A stretch of DNA of 64,000 nucleotides from Candidatus Nitrospira nitrosa (lineage in GTDB: Bacteria; Nitrospirota; Nitrospiria; Nitrospirales; Nitrospiraceae). The number at the start of each line of letters is the position of its first letter. Position 1 is the first letter of the stretch. The notes below the pieces were generated by a model. That model ran no database searches. It was not told where the DNA came from and saw nothing but the letters and a program-made list of their open reading frames with translations. The DNA is taken from the NCBI RefSeq assembly GCF_001458735.1, contig NZ_CZQA01000011.1, positions 144,625-208,624 on the forward strand, in the 5' to 3' direction. Positions 47,295 to 55,409 of this stretch are shown one piece after another. Both the position numbers and the translations under genes were made by a program.

Positions 47295-48244
47295 CCTTCA
47301 AAGCCGACCCCCGGTAATGTAGCTAAAGCATCTTTTCGAAGATTTATATCTACTTGACTATAGACTTCCTGTGCTTTCGACATACAGGTATTCTGGATAT
47401 GACCAAGACGCTCATCATCGATAGGGTGGTCGTTGAGAAACTGATACTTGGTGTTTGCCTCTTCCTTGTTTTCCGCCATTCTGCGCCAAAACCCTTCGAT
47501 CTTTTTCGGATCATATCCGGCTTTAGCCGCGAGCCTTAGGCCAAGACAGTCCGCGTCATGTTCTTGCGATCGCTCCCAAGCCTGTCGTCCTCCGAGGAGA
47601 TATCCGAGTGCCAGCGCGCCGGTGACCCCCGCTGCAACTTGTTGTTCCCGTTTCTTCGGCTTCATGGCCAAGGCAATTGCTGATCCCAACGTTGCTCCTG
47701 CTACAGCTGTGTGACCAGCCAGGCGTTTGAGTTCATGTTGGGCCAATACATGAGCCATCTCATGTCCCAATATGGAAGCTAATGCTCCTTCGGTTTCTGC
47801 GACATCAAACACGCCGTCATAAATCGCGACTCCACCGCCGGGATATGCCTTGGCCATGACAATAGTTTTGTCTCGTATCGTATTGAGTCTCCAATCCATT
47901 TCTTTAGCGACCGAGCCGTATTCCTCGTCGATCAGCGCAGCTGCCTTCAGCTGTTCGAAGATTCCGTCCATTTGACCTGTTACTTTCGTACTTGTTTCAA
48001 TTTCATTGTTCTTTTGTCGTTCTTCAATTTCCTTGTTGTACTGTTGATTCCCCAAACTTGCTAATTTTGAGGGCGAAACATCAGAGGGCTTGTCGTCAGA
48101 CGTCGGAGACGCCGACGTATCCTTAAGCGAGCCTGCCGTTCCGCCTGCTGGAATATTCATTGTGTCGCAGGCCGCGAGCGAGAGGAAAAAGAAACCGGTC
48201 ACAATCGCTTCCTTTGAGACCCATAGGATAGATTGAACCTTCAT
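47291..48244 (-). CDS. M48-family metalloprotease lipoprotein, copy B
   Basis: 317 aa. Signal with lipobox LSLAAC, then a low-complexity Ser/Pro linker. Zinc motif in ASILGHEMAHVLAQHELKRL; the downstream Glu ligand is likely in EHDADCLGLRLAAKAGYD. A Gly-rich hydrophobic loop (residues ~190-225) lies between them. It is homologous to copy A along its length and heads the copy-B operon. Confidence 0.88.
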   Translation of the reverse strand: MKVQSILWVSKEAIVTGFFFLSLAACDTMNIPAGGTAGSLKDTSASPTSDDKPSDVSPSKLASLGNQQYNKEIEERQKNNEIETSTKVTGQMDGIFEQLKAAALIDEEYGSVAKEMDWRLNTIRDKTIVMAKAYPGGGVAIYDGVFDVAETEGALASILGHEMAHVLAQHELKRLAGHTAVAGATLGSAIALAMKPKKREQQVAAGVTGALALGYLLGGRQAWERSQEHDADCLGLRLAAKAGYDPKKIEGFWRRMAENKEEANTKYQFLNDHPIDDERLGHIQNTCMSKAQEVYSQVDINLRKDALATLPGVGFEG

Positions 48245-48672
48245 TGATCACCTCCAGAGAAGAGCACGCATCCATTACTGAAGTTGGAACACGTAAGCCA
48301 TACGAAACACGGAGGGAACCTAAAAGTATCAATACTAATACGCAGCAATAACCATACCACTCGGTGTTGAGCAGAGCGAAACGAGACACCCGCTTAAGTC
48401 ATAAGGACTTATACTGGATGACGGTTATGCTGTCTCAGTAATAGGACAGCTAGGTATGTATCGAAATAGATTCTCCGGTGAAGCTAAAACGATTCAACCA
48501 GGATCTGGTCGTCCTCAATGAGAACGAGATTCCCATATTCTAGAGCGGGGGGTCTGAAAAATATCCGTGCCCTGCACTCAACAACTAGAGCATGAATTCT
48601 GTGAGTGCCATGCCAGACAAGGAGTCGGGATCTACTGCGGACCGAATAAACAAAAGGAAAGGGGCGTACGAT
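48245..48672. other. Intergenic region between M48 copy B and the sigma54 activator
   Basis: 428 bp without a convincing gene. It contains the block shared with the copy-A upstream region (48464-48473 and flanks) and a small hairpin GCTGTC/GACAGC (48429-48450). The rest shows nothing recognisable. Confidence 0.45.
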
Positions 48673-50010
48673 TCAAGACAGATGATGTTTCGCCATGCGG
48701 TAGCGGAGTGTATTGCGGGTCATTTTGAGAAGGCGGCTGGCTTCTGAGACATTGCCTGATGCCTTTTGTAGCGCTTCTTCGAGCAGCTTCTTTTCCATCT
48801 CATGAATTGACAGTCCAAAGGCTAACAGGGATGGTCTGAGCTCAGGACTGGAGTCGCCGGCTGTCGCGTGACTGTTCACGGATGCGGGGAGGTGATGTGG
48901 TTGGATTACCTCTTCTTTACAGGTGATCGTGAGCCACTCGACCACATTATGCAGTTCTCGGACATTGCCTGGCCACGTGTGGCTTCTGAGGACCGAGAGC
49001 GCGGATGGAGCAATGGCCTTTACACGGGAGCCGCGTTCCTTTGTGGCCCGCTCTAAGAAGATCAAGAGAATAGGCTCGATATCCTCAGAGCGTTCTCGGA
49101 GCGGTGCAATGCGGAGCTGATAGACGTTCAATCGATAATACAGGTCGAGGCGGAAGCGGCCTGCTTTAATGTGGGCGAGCAGATCCTCATTGGTTGCGGC
49201 GAGGATTCGGATATCGACTTTGTGGCTTTGGGTATCACCGAGAGGATCAACGGTGCGGTTCTCTAAGACACGAAGCAGCTTCGCCTGAGCGGTTGGGCTC
49301 ATTTCTCCGATCTCGTCGAGAAAGAGCGTGCCGCCTTCCGCCATTTGGAATCGTCCAGGTTTGGCCCGCTTCGCGTCGGTAAACGCACCCGGCTCATACC
49401 CGAACAGCTCCGCTTCCAACAGGTGTTCTGGAATCCCGGCACAATTCAGAGCAATCAGCGGGCCATGGGCCCTGGGGCTGGAGTGATGGATGGCCTCTGC
49501 AAACAATTCCTTACCAGTTCCACTTTCTCCGGTGATGAGGACGGTCGCATCGGTCACGGCTACTTCCTTGGCCAGGTGCTTCATCAAGTTCACCTGAGGT
49601 GAGATGCTGATAATGGAGGCGAAGGGATCCTCTGGTGCAGTGGATGTCACGAGAGGAGACGGTTTGAGGACACGACTGATCGCGGCCTGTAGGTCAACCG
49701 GAAAAACGGGCTTTGTCAGGTAATCCGCTGCACCAGCTCGCATGATGTCGACGGCGTCTTTAACGGAATGACGGTCTCCAATGATCAGTACAGGGGGAGC
49801 AGCAGGGAGTTGCCTGGCATATTCGAAGAGCGGCGCGAGAGCAGGGGAAGTTCCTTCGCTGATCACCAGCAGGGGGGAACTCTCGGACCAGCGTGCAAGT
49901 CCTTCTGCGACAGTGGGTACTGATTGAAGGTTGATCTCTGGTATGGCAGCTTCGACGAGCTGTCTAACATGGGGATCATTCGCGATGAGAAGAGCTGTCC
50001 GAAGGTTCAT
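48673..50010 (-). CDS. NtrC-type sigma54-dependent activator with degenerate receiver
   Basis: 445 aa from ATG 50010 (AAGGAG, 8 bp spacing). The receiver-like domain (1-120) lacks the phospho-acceptor Asp: the expected position reads LLVISEGTSP. The AAA+ domain has Walker A GESGTGKE, the sigma54-contact loop GAFTDA instead of GAFTGA, and Walker B GGTLFLDEIGEM. A Fis-type helix-turn-helix (SEASRLLKMTRNTLRYRM) ends the protein. It would activate sigma54 promoters independently of canonical phosphorylation. No cognate kinase is adjacent and its targets are unknown. Confidence 0.88.
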   Translation of the reverse strand: MNLRTALLIANDPHVRQLVEAAIPEINLQSVPTVAEGLARWSESSPLLVISEGTSPALAPLFEYARQLPAAPPVLIIGDRHSVKDAVDIMRAGAADYLTKPVFPVDLQAAISRVLKPSPLVTSTAPEDPFASIISISPQVNLMKHLAKEVAVTDATVLITGESGTGKELFAEAIHHSSPRAHGPLIALNCAGIPEHLLEAELFGYEPGAFTDAKRAKPGRFQMAEGGTLFLDEIGEMSPTAQAKLLRVLENRTVDPLGDTQSHKVDIRILAATNEDLLAHIKAGRFRLDLYYRLNVYQLRIAPLRERSEDIEPILLIFLERATKERGSRVKAIAPSALSVLRSHTWPGNVRELHNVVEWLTITCKEEVIQPHHLPASVNSHATAGDSSPELRPSLLAFGLSIHEMEKKLLEEALQKASGNVSEASRLLKMTRNTLRYRMAKHHLS

Positions 50011-50103
50011 CGGAGTGCTCCTTGGCCTCGCCTCCTCTGGAACCATCAACACCTCGTATAGCGTACACCTATTTTGATAAAGAAGGAAAGGGCCGCATTG
50101 TTG

Positions 50104-51032
50104 CCGTAAATATCCGACAGTCCAGAGTAGACTCTGGACATGGACACAAGAACTCGGATCATTCTTGCAGCGGAACTGGCGACTCAAGGGCTCTCCGTTT
50201 CCGCGATCGCGGGCCAACTTGAGCGCCATCGAGAAACCATAGGACTCTGGCTGAAGGCAGTTCGAATCGAAGGACTCTCTGTCTTTCTGGATCGCTATGC
50301 TGCGGCCAAGACGGGGCCACGTCCGGCACGACAGGTCCCGGGAGCGGTCAAACGCCTTGTCTGGGCGATTCGCGCCCGTGAATACGACTGCTGTGGGCAG
50401 AAGATTCAGTACTTTCTGGCTCATGAACAGCATATCCATCTCTCTGTTCCCAAGATCTATGAAATCTTGGCTGAACGATACGTCTTACGGCCTCGGGGCC
50501 GGACCAATCAGCCACGCGGCGTTGTGCCGATTGCCACGGCTCCCCGCGCGGTCATTCAGATGGATACCGTGGTTTTTGGCGAGGTCTTCGCCTTTACCGG
50601 GGTGGACATCTATACGAAGGAAGCGGATGTCGTTCTGCGGACCGGACTAACAAGCGAGGATGGGGCCATGTTTTTGCGCACAGCCATGACTCGCCGCTTT
50701 ACCGGGCCTGTGCAGATCATCCAGACCGATGGGGGCTCAGAGTTCAAAGGCGTGTTTGCCCAACAGGTGCTCCAGTATTGTACACGACATCGCATCGCCC
50801 GTCCCTATAAGAAGAACGAGCAGGCGTATATTGAGAGCTTCAATCGAACCCTGCGCAAGGAATGCTTGGGGTGGATCTCCTATCGAGTAGAAGAACTGCC
50901 CACACTCCAGGGCGAGGTGCGTGCATTTCTGGACCGGTATCACTATCATCGGCCGCATCTTGGATTCACCCCGATGCGACCGCCGTTATCGCCAAGCCGT
51001 GAAGGACCTGACGGACTGTCGGATATTTACGG
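50104..51032 (+). mobile_element. Insertion sequence with 20 bp perfect inverted repeats
   Basis: CCGTAAATATCCGACAGTCC (50104-50123) is repeated inverted at 51013-51032 and brackets a single integrase-core transposase. No clear target-site duplication is visible immediately outside, so the true ends may lie a few bases further out. The element sits 94 bp upstream of the sigma54 activator start. Confidence 0.8.
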
Positions 51033-51039
51033 AGAATAG
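50140..51039 (+). CDS. DDE integrase-core transposase (IS481-like)
   Basis: 299 aa. N-terminal helix-turn-helix (LSVSAIAGQLERHRETIGLW), then an rve-type catalytic core with Asp in IQMDTVVFGEV, Asp in IQTDGGSEFKG and Glu in NEQAYIESFNRTLRK; all three catalytic residues are present, so it is probably active. The C-terminal RYHYHRPHLGFTPM is typical of IS481/IS3 relatives. The stop codon lies 7 bp beyond the recognised right inverted repeat, so the ORF reads through the IS end. Confidence 0.85.
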   Translation: MDTRTRIILAAELATQGLSVSAIAGQLERHRETIGLWLKAVRIEGLSVFLDRYAAAKTGPRPARQVPGAVKRLVWAIRAREYDCCGQKIQYFLAHEQHIHLSVPKIYEILAERYVLRPRGRTNQPRGVVPIATAPRAVIQMDTVVFGEVFAFTGVDIYTKEADVVLRTGLTSEDGAMFLRTAMTRRFTGPVQIIQTDGGSEFKGVFAQQVLQYCTRHRIARPYKKNEQAYIESFNRTLRKECLGWISYRVEELPTLQGEVRAFLDRYHYHRPHLGFTPMRPPLSPSREGPDGLSDIYGE

Positions 51040-51204
51040 TGCGAGGGCAAGGCGGGTCGAGCGTTCCAATGGATATCGATCTGGGGACTGTTATGTAGAT
51101 ACAACGGGCGGTTTCAAAACTCTGAAGGGATAGGGTGCCGAGCGAGGAAACAGCACGTGCTGTAGGTCGAATGGGTCGACCTACAGCTCCATGCCAAACA
51201 ACCG

Positions 51205-51663
51205 TTATTCCTTATCTTTGCAGAAGCTCCGCTCATAGGCGATGATTGTCCAGGCTTCTTCCTCGGTGATGACGTTACCCTTGAGCAGGGCGGGCATGCC
51301 TGTACCAGGGCTTCCGTTCTTGATGACCCAGAACAGTTCCCCGTCGTTCCGTTTTTTGTGAAACTTGCAATTCGTAAGGTTTCGTGGTCCTGGTGTGAGC
51401 AGCATTCCTCCCGCACCATCACCCTCGCCGCTCTGACCGTGACAATTTGCGCAGGTGCCCTTCCCTTCATAGAGGTCCTTGCCCTTGGCGAGTACGTCAG
51501 GGGTCACGGTGATCGGGCTCTTCATTTTTCGTGCTTCCCCACGCTCAGCGTCTGGAACGCGCGGCTTCAGAGGGTCGGACTCGGGGCCAGACCACCCTGC
51601 CGTACTCCACATGGCAACGGCGATGAAACTACACAACGTCACAATCAAACGCTTCCCTCTCAT
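51205..51663 (-). CDS. Periplasmic class I cytochrome c
   Basis: 152 aa with a signal peptide (cleavage near AGWSG) and one haem-c site C71-AN-C74-H75. The distal Met is probably in [21 protein letters not shown] forms the C-terminal helix. It lies downstream of nirK and the truncated haemoglobin on the same strand and could deliver electrons to NirK, although a hairpin lies in the 262 bp gap in front of it. Confidence 0.9.
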   Translation of the reverse strand: MRGKRLIVTLCSFIAVAMWSTAGWSGPESDPLKPRVPDAERGEARKMKSPITVTPDVLAKGKDLYEGKGTCANCHGQSGEGDGAGGMLLTPGPRNLTNCKFHKKRNDGELFWVIKNGSPGTGMPALLKGNVITEEEAWTIIAYERSFCKDKE

Positions 51664-51848
51664 GGTTCCTCCTTGGTGATACTACTGAATATTGCAGCTA
51701 CATGACTGCTCGCGCCGCTCTAGTAAGGGGCGCACGAAAACCAGTCCATCATAACACGACGATGTCCTCAGTGGCAGTGCCCCTATCTCGGAGAAATTGG
51801 TTAAGGTGGAGATCGAAAGGATGTGGGGCTACCGACCTGAAGGACCGC

Positions 51849-51878
51849 GTCAGCCAGGACCTTGTAGTCCTGGCTGAC
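51849..51878. terminator. 12 bp perfect hairpin downstream of the truncated haemoglobin gene
   Basis: GTCAGCCAGGAC (51849-51860), a CTTGTA loop, then its exact complement (51867-51878), 48 bp after the haemoglobin stop on the minus strand. There is no U-tract, but the stem is strong. It may end the nirK-haemoglobin transcript or stabilise its 3' end. Confidence 0.55.
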
Positions 51879-51925
51879 GGGAAACACTACCGTACGACTC
51901 ATGCAGTGTTGTGCACTGTCAGTCG

Positions 51926-52369
51926 TTACTTGGCTTCGACGATGTCGCTCTTCATCGGCCCAAGGATGCCCAAAAGCTCGCCCTTTTCCTTTGCCGGAAC
52001 GTTGAAGGTATCCAAGGCGCTGACCAGGTCTTCCACGAGCGCACCAAAGGCAGCGTCAGTGACCTTCATGCCCTTGTGCGTGGTCTTCATATCCCGACCA
52101 GAGTAGCTGCAGGGCCCACCGGTCGCCATACAGACCTGCTCGACCAAGAGCTTGTTGAGCTTCTTGAGGTCGGTGGTCGCAAAGTAGCTATTGATCCGCT
52201 TGTCGCCGCCCACGTTGGCGATGAACTTGGTGACCACGGCTTGAATCGCGCCCTGTCCGCCGAGCCGCTCATAGAGAGAGGCATCTGCGGCAAAGGACGT
52301 GGCGCTGCTCAGCGTCCACGCAGCTGCGACGGCAACGACCATGCTCATAATCTTCTTGCTAAACGACAT
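51926..52369 (-). CDS. Periplasmic group 1 truncated haemoglobin
   Basis: 147 aa from ATG 52369, behind AGGAG. Residues 1-28 form a Sec signal (cleavage near SFAAD). Globin segment [16 protein letters not shown], then the proximal His F8 at H98 in [10 protein letters not shown]. The B10 position usually held by Tyr (FY motif) reads FI (Ile50), so ligand stabilisation would differ from GlbN-type proteins. A secreted truncated globin directly after nirK suggests NO or O2 handling in the periplasm; that role is inference. Confidence 0.88.
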   Translation of the reverse strand: MSFSKKIMSMVVAVAAAWTLSSATSFAADASLYERLGGQGAIQAVVTKFIANVGGDKRINSYFATTDLKKLNKLLVEQVCMATGGPCSYSGRDMKTTHKGMKVTDAAFGALVEDLVSALDTFNVPAKEKGELLGILGPMKSDIVEAK

Positions 52370-52429
52370 ATCTCTACTCCTTTGTGTGAGAATGAATTGA
52401 CTATACGACCTCGGTTCCCCGCTCATTCA

Positions 52430-53383
52430 TTACGGGTTCCAGGGAGTGTTGGGCATCAATTGACCCTTGTAGTCCTTCGGATTCTGGTTGGCAATCACCA
52501 CTGCGATCGCGCCGCGCAGCGCGCCCGTCAAGGAGTGGGTCACCACCGGATAGGCTCCTGGGTTATCCACGATCATATCAAACGTGGCCCCGCTGCCTGG
52601 ACCGACCACATAGGTCTGGACCCCCGTGAACTTGTTCGCCGGGTTGCCGCTTTCATAGACATTGTCCCAGATTTCAGCGATCGGATGGAGCGCCGAGAAC
52701 TCGTTCGGGCCGGCATTCACGAAGTAAATGCGTACCCGTTCACCAACCTTGACTTCCAACGGCTCTCCACCAGGGAAGAATGGGTGATACTTGAAGATCC
52801 CCCCGTTGAAAATCGTATTGTCCCACTTCCGATCAAACATTGCCTGCACGTTGTCCGGGTTCTTCCAGAACTCGGATTGGACCAGGACGAATTCACGATC
52901 GGCCTTTGGCCACGCACTGGCATCCTTCGGGTCCACAATGATGGCACCGAACATGCCACGAGCCACGTGCTGAATCATGGGGCTGGCACCGCAGTGATAG
53001 AAGAACACACCTGGCTTCTTTGCGACGAAGGAGTACTTGTGTGTCTCGCCCGCTGAAACGGTCTTGTGGTAGTTCTTCAAGAAGTCGAGCTCCGCCGCAT
53101 GGAAGTCCATCGAATGCGGGAAGGAGTTGTTCTTGTCGCCGATCAGGGTGAAGTTTACCGTATCGCCTTCGGTGACCCGCACGACCGGGCCTGGCATTTG
53201 TCCGTTGAACGTCCAGGCCTTGTATTTTGTCCCGTTCCCGTCAACGACGATTTCCGTTTCCATCGCGGTGAAGGTGACCTCATGAACCTTTGCCCCTGCG
53301 GACGCAGGCATAGTAATACATCCGCTGCCTCCCAGAAGGACAGCAAGTCCTAGGGTGGATGCAAGCAAACGAAACCTCTGCAT
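52430..53383 (-). CDS. nirK: Copper-containing nitrite reductase NirK
   Basis: 317 aa, reducing nitrite to NO. Start ATG 53383 with GGGAGG. Lipobox LLGGSGC (Cys22) predicts a membrane-anchored periplasmic enzyme. Two cupredoxin domains. T1 ligands H90, C131, H139, M144 (HCGASPMIQHVARGM); T2 ligands H95, H130 and H283; catalytic D93 (HSMDFH) and H233 (ALHPIAE), so the active site is complete. It is followed by the truncated haemoglobin (60 bp) and a cytochrome c. No clear promoter was found. Confidence 0.92.
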   Translation of the reverse strand: MQRFRLLASTLGLAVLLGGSGCITMPASAGAKVHEVTFTAMETEIVVDGNGTKYKAWTFNGQMPGPVVRVTEGDTVNFTLIGDKNNSFPHSMDFHAAELDFLKNYHKTVSAGETHKYSFVAKKPGVFFYHCGASPMIQHVARGMFGAIIVDPKDASAWPKADREFVLVQSEFWKNPDNVQAMFDRKWDNTIFNGGIFKYHPFFPGGEPLEVKVGERVRIYFVNAGPNEFSALHPIAEIWDNVYESGNPANKFTGVQTYVVGPGSGATFDMIVDNPGAYPVVTHSLTGALRGAIAVVIANQNPKDYKGQLMPNTPWNP

Positions 53384-53917
53384 AGTAGCCTCCCTTGAGT
53401 TTGGTTTTATGGCACAGAAAGCGCTGCAGCGAGCGAGCACGGTCAATTTAGTCCCCTCCCACCCACTCGTCGAGCAGTCGCCGGATCAACTATCTATCAA
53501 ATTCGGACCGGAAAGTACAATACATATGGTGTCTTCTGGCGTCTTCTGAAACTTCCCTGCTTCCTTTATTACGGAGTACCTGGCTCATACATGAGCCATT
53601 TTGTAAACGAGGCTCTCAAAACTACGCATGATGCGTGCCATCACCATGACGGCACGGTACTGTGGTGTTAGCTCTAGCCTTCACCTCGAAAAACAATGGT
53701 CTTTCAAACCATTTGCTGAGACGGTCATTTGGACGTATCGATTGTGATCGTTGAAGGGAGCAAGGGAAGAGGGGTGATAAGAATCTAAAGAGATACACCC
53801 TGTATCCAATTCGATTCATGTCGCAACTTTTTTCTGGAGCATCGGTTGGATGGGCCGTCCGTATTAAGATCGGTGAAAGTTCGAGAGGTAGCTGAACCTG
53901 TATGCAGTAATCTGAGT
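53384..53917. other. Intergenic region upstream of nirK, with palindrome
   Basis: 534 bp without a credible gene; it separates nirK from queG, both on the minus strand. A perfect palindrome TGGCTCAT-AC-ATGAGCCA (53581-53598) followed by TTTT lies ~200 bp upstream of nirK and could be an operator or a short stem after queG. I saw no -24/-12 element. Confidence 0.45.
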
Positions 53918-54925
53918 TTATGAGCGGGTTTTGTTTTTCTGTGCGATGGCGATATTTCGCTGAAAGCCATGGATTTTGGCCCGTCGAATCGGACTCTGCT
54001 GAAACAAGGTGAGAAAGGTCTGCTCATCGAGTCGGGAAAGTTCATCCAGGCTCGGTGCGAGGGTGACCGCAGAAGGTTGGAAGGCGCTCTCGCGGGTTGG
54101 TTCAGCGCGCAAGTTAAACGGGCAGACATCGAGGCAATCGTCGCATCCGAATATTTTGTTTCCCATACCTGCATGTAACTCTTGAGGAATTACGGATTCA
54201 TCTCCGCGCAGTTCGATGGTGAGGTAGGAGATACATCGTGTGGCATCGATCTCATAGGGTTGCACGATCGCATTGGTGGGGCAGGCTTGGATACAGAGTG
54301 TGCAGCTGCCGCAGAGGTCGGTCGCCGGTGCGTCGGGTTCGAGTTCCACGGTCGTGAGGATTTCTCCTAGGAGCAGCCATGAACCATGGTCTGCAGATAC
54401 CAGGTTGGAATGTTTGCCGATCCATCCTAAGCCAGCTTGCTCTGCCCAAGCTTTTTCCATGAGAGGTCCGGTATCGGAATACGAACGAGTGTGTGTGGCA
54501 GGGGCCAGGATTTTGATGAATTCTTCCAATTGTTTCAGTCTCGTCTCGAAGACTTTGTGATAATCCTTGCCCCACGCGTACCGCGCGATCCGACCATGAC
54601 CTGGTTGCTCATTCGCGCGATGATCGGTCAGATAGTTGATTCCCACGGAAATGATCGACTGACATCCGGGCAGGACCACGCGAGGATCGGCGCGCTTGTC
54701 TGGAGCCCGTTCCATCCAGGTCATCGTGCCGTGGTAGCCGCGGCGGAGCCATTCAGTCAATCGGTGGTAGAGCTGTGGCACGATCTTGGTTGCGTTATCC
54801 GAGCACGGTTCGAGTGGCTGGGGAGTGAGCGTTGACGGTGCATCATTGTTCGCAAGTCGCACGATTCCGATGGCATCAAACCCTAATGTGCGAGCCTGTT
54901 GTTTGATTGCCGTCGTGAGAGACAT
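53918..54925 (-). CDS. queG: Epoxyqueuosine reductase QueG
   Basis: 335 aa from ATG 54925, the last step of queuosine synthesis in tRNA (epoxyqueuosine to queuosine), cobalamin-dependent. SYSDTGPLMEKAWAEQAGLG contains the catalytic Asp. Two [4Fe-4S] motifs: CGSCTLCIQACP and CDDCLDVCP. The C-terminal HEAT-like extension of longer QueG is short here. The Shine-Dalgarno is weak. The Cys-rich secreted gene lies immediately upstream on the same strand. Confidence 0.93.
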   Translation of the reverse strand: MSLTTAIKQQARTLGFDAIGIVRLANNDAPSTLTPQPLEPCSDNATKIVPQLYHRLTEWLRRGYHGTMTWMERAPDKRADPRVVLPGCQSIISVGINYLTDHRANEQPGHGRIARYAWGKDYHKVFETRLKQLEEFIKILAPATHTRSYSDTGPLMEKAWAEQAGLGWIGKHSNLVSADHGSWLLLGEILTTVELEPDAPATDLCGSCTLCIQACPTNAIVQPYEIDATRCISYLTIELRGDESVIPQELHAGMGNKIFGCDDCLDVCPFNLRAEPTRESAFQPSAVTLAPSLDELSRLDEQTFLTLFQQSPIRRAKIHGFQRNIAIAQKNKTRS

Positions 54926-54939
54926 GAGTTTCGGTGAGT

Positions 54940-55314
54940 TTACTGTTGAGTTGTGCAACCGAACCGAACACTGAAGTGAGCTGAACAACGGATCGATTGG
55001 CATCGACCGCAGGCGCCGGTAATTTTGGTCTTCCAGTCAGTCTCTTTCTCATCAAACCGGCATTGTACCCGCCCGCCTTTTGAGACCGTGGCCCATGGCT
55101 GTTTGGTCCCTGGGATCGAGGCGACTACGCAGCCTTGGGGAAAGGGCACACGGCAGGGGCTTCCCGTCTCTCCCTGTTCCATGGCAAAGCTGCACGAGAG
55201 CTCTGTTGTCGCTCCACTGTCCTCCACCCCTTGCGCATGACCGTTAGGGGGACAGGTCAGCAACATCAGCAGAAACGCAGAATACAACAGGAATGTGCCG
55301 TGTCTTGGCCGCAT
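54940..55314 (-). CDS. Small secreted cysteine-rich protein
   Basis: 124 aa from ATG 55314. The signal peptide (FLLYSAFLLMLLTCPPNGHA) is followed by a ~90 residue mature domain with eight Cys, including CGRCQSIRC, predicted disulfide-bonded. ETDWKTKITGAC suggests a beta-strand structure. It is 14 bp from queG and possibly cotranscribed, though no functional link is evident. Not recognised. Confidence 0.6.
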   Translation of the reverse strand: MRPRHGTFLLYSAFLLMLLTCPPNGHAQGVEDSGATTELSCSFAMEQGETGSPCRVPFPQGCVVASIPGTKQPWATVSKGGRVQCRFDEKETDWKTKITGACGRCQSIRCSAHFSVRFGCTTQQ

Positions 55315-55409
55315 CGTTGCCGATGCTAGCATAGTCCTTTGTCTTGCGGCCATGGCGAGGGCCGCGTAGAATCCTCCCCTACGCTTCTATTCTCACCAAT
55401 GGAGGCATC

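Noticed and set aside
51702..53056. Long plus-strand ORFs opposite trHb and nirK
   Set aside because: Antisense shadows; the minus-strand genes carry complete haem and copper motifs.
53622..53819. 65-codon ORF upstream of nirK
   Set aside because: No ribosome site and no recognisable protein features.
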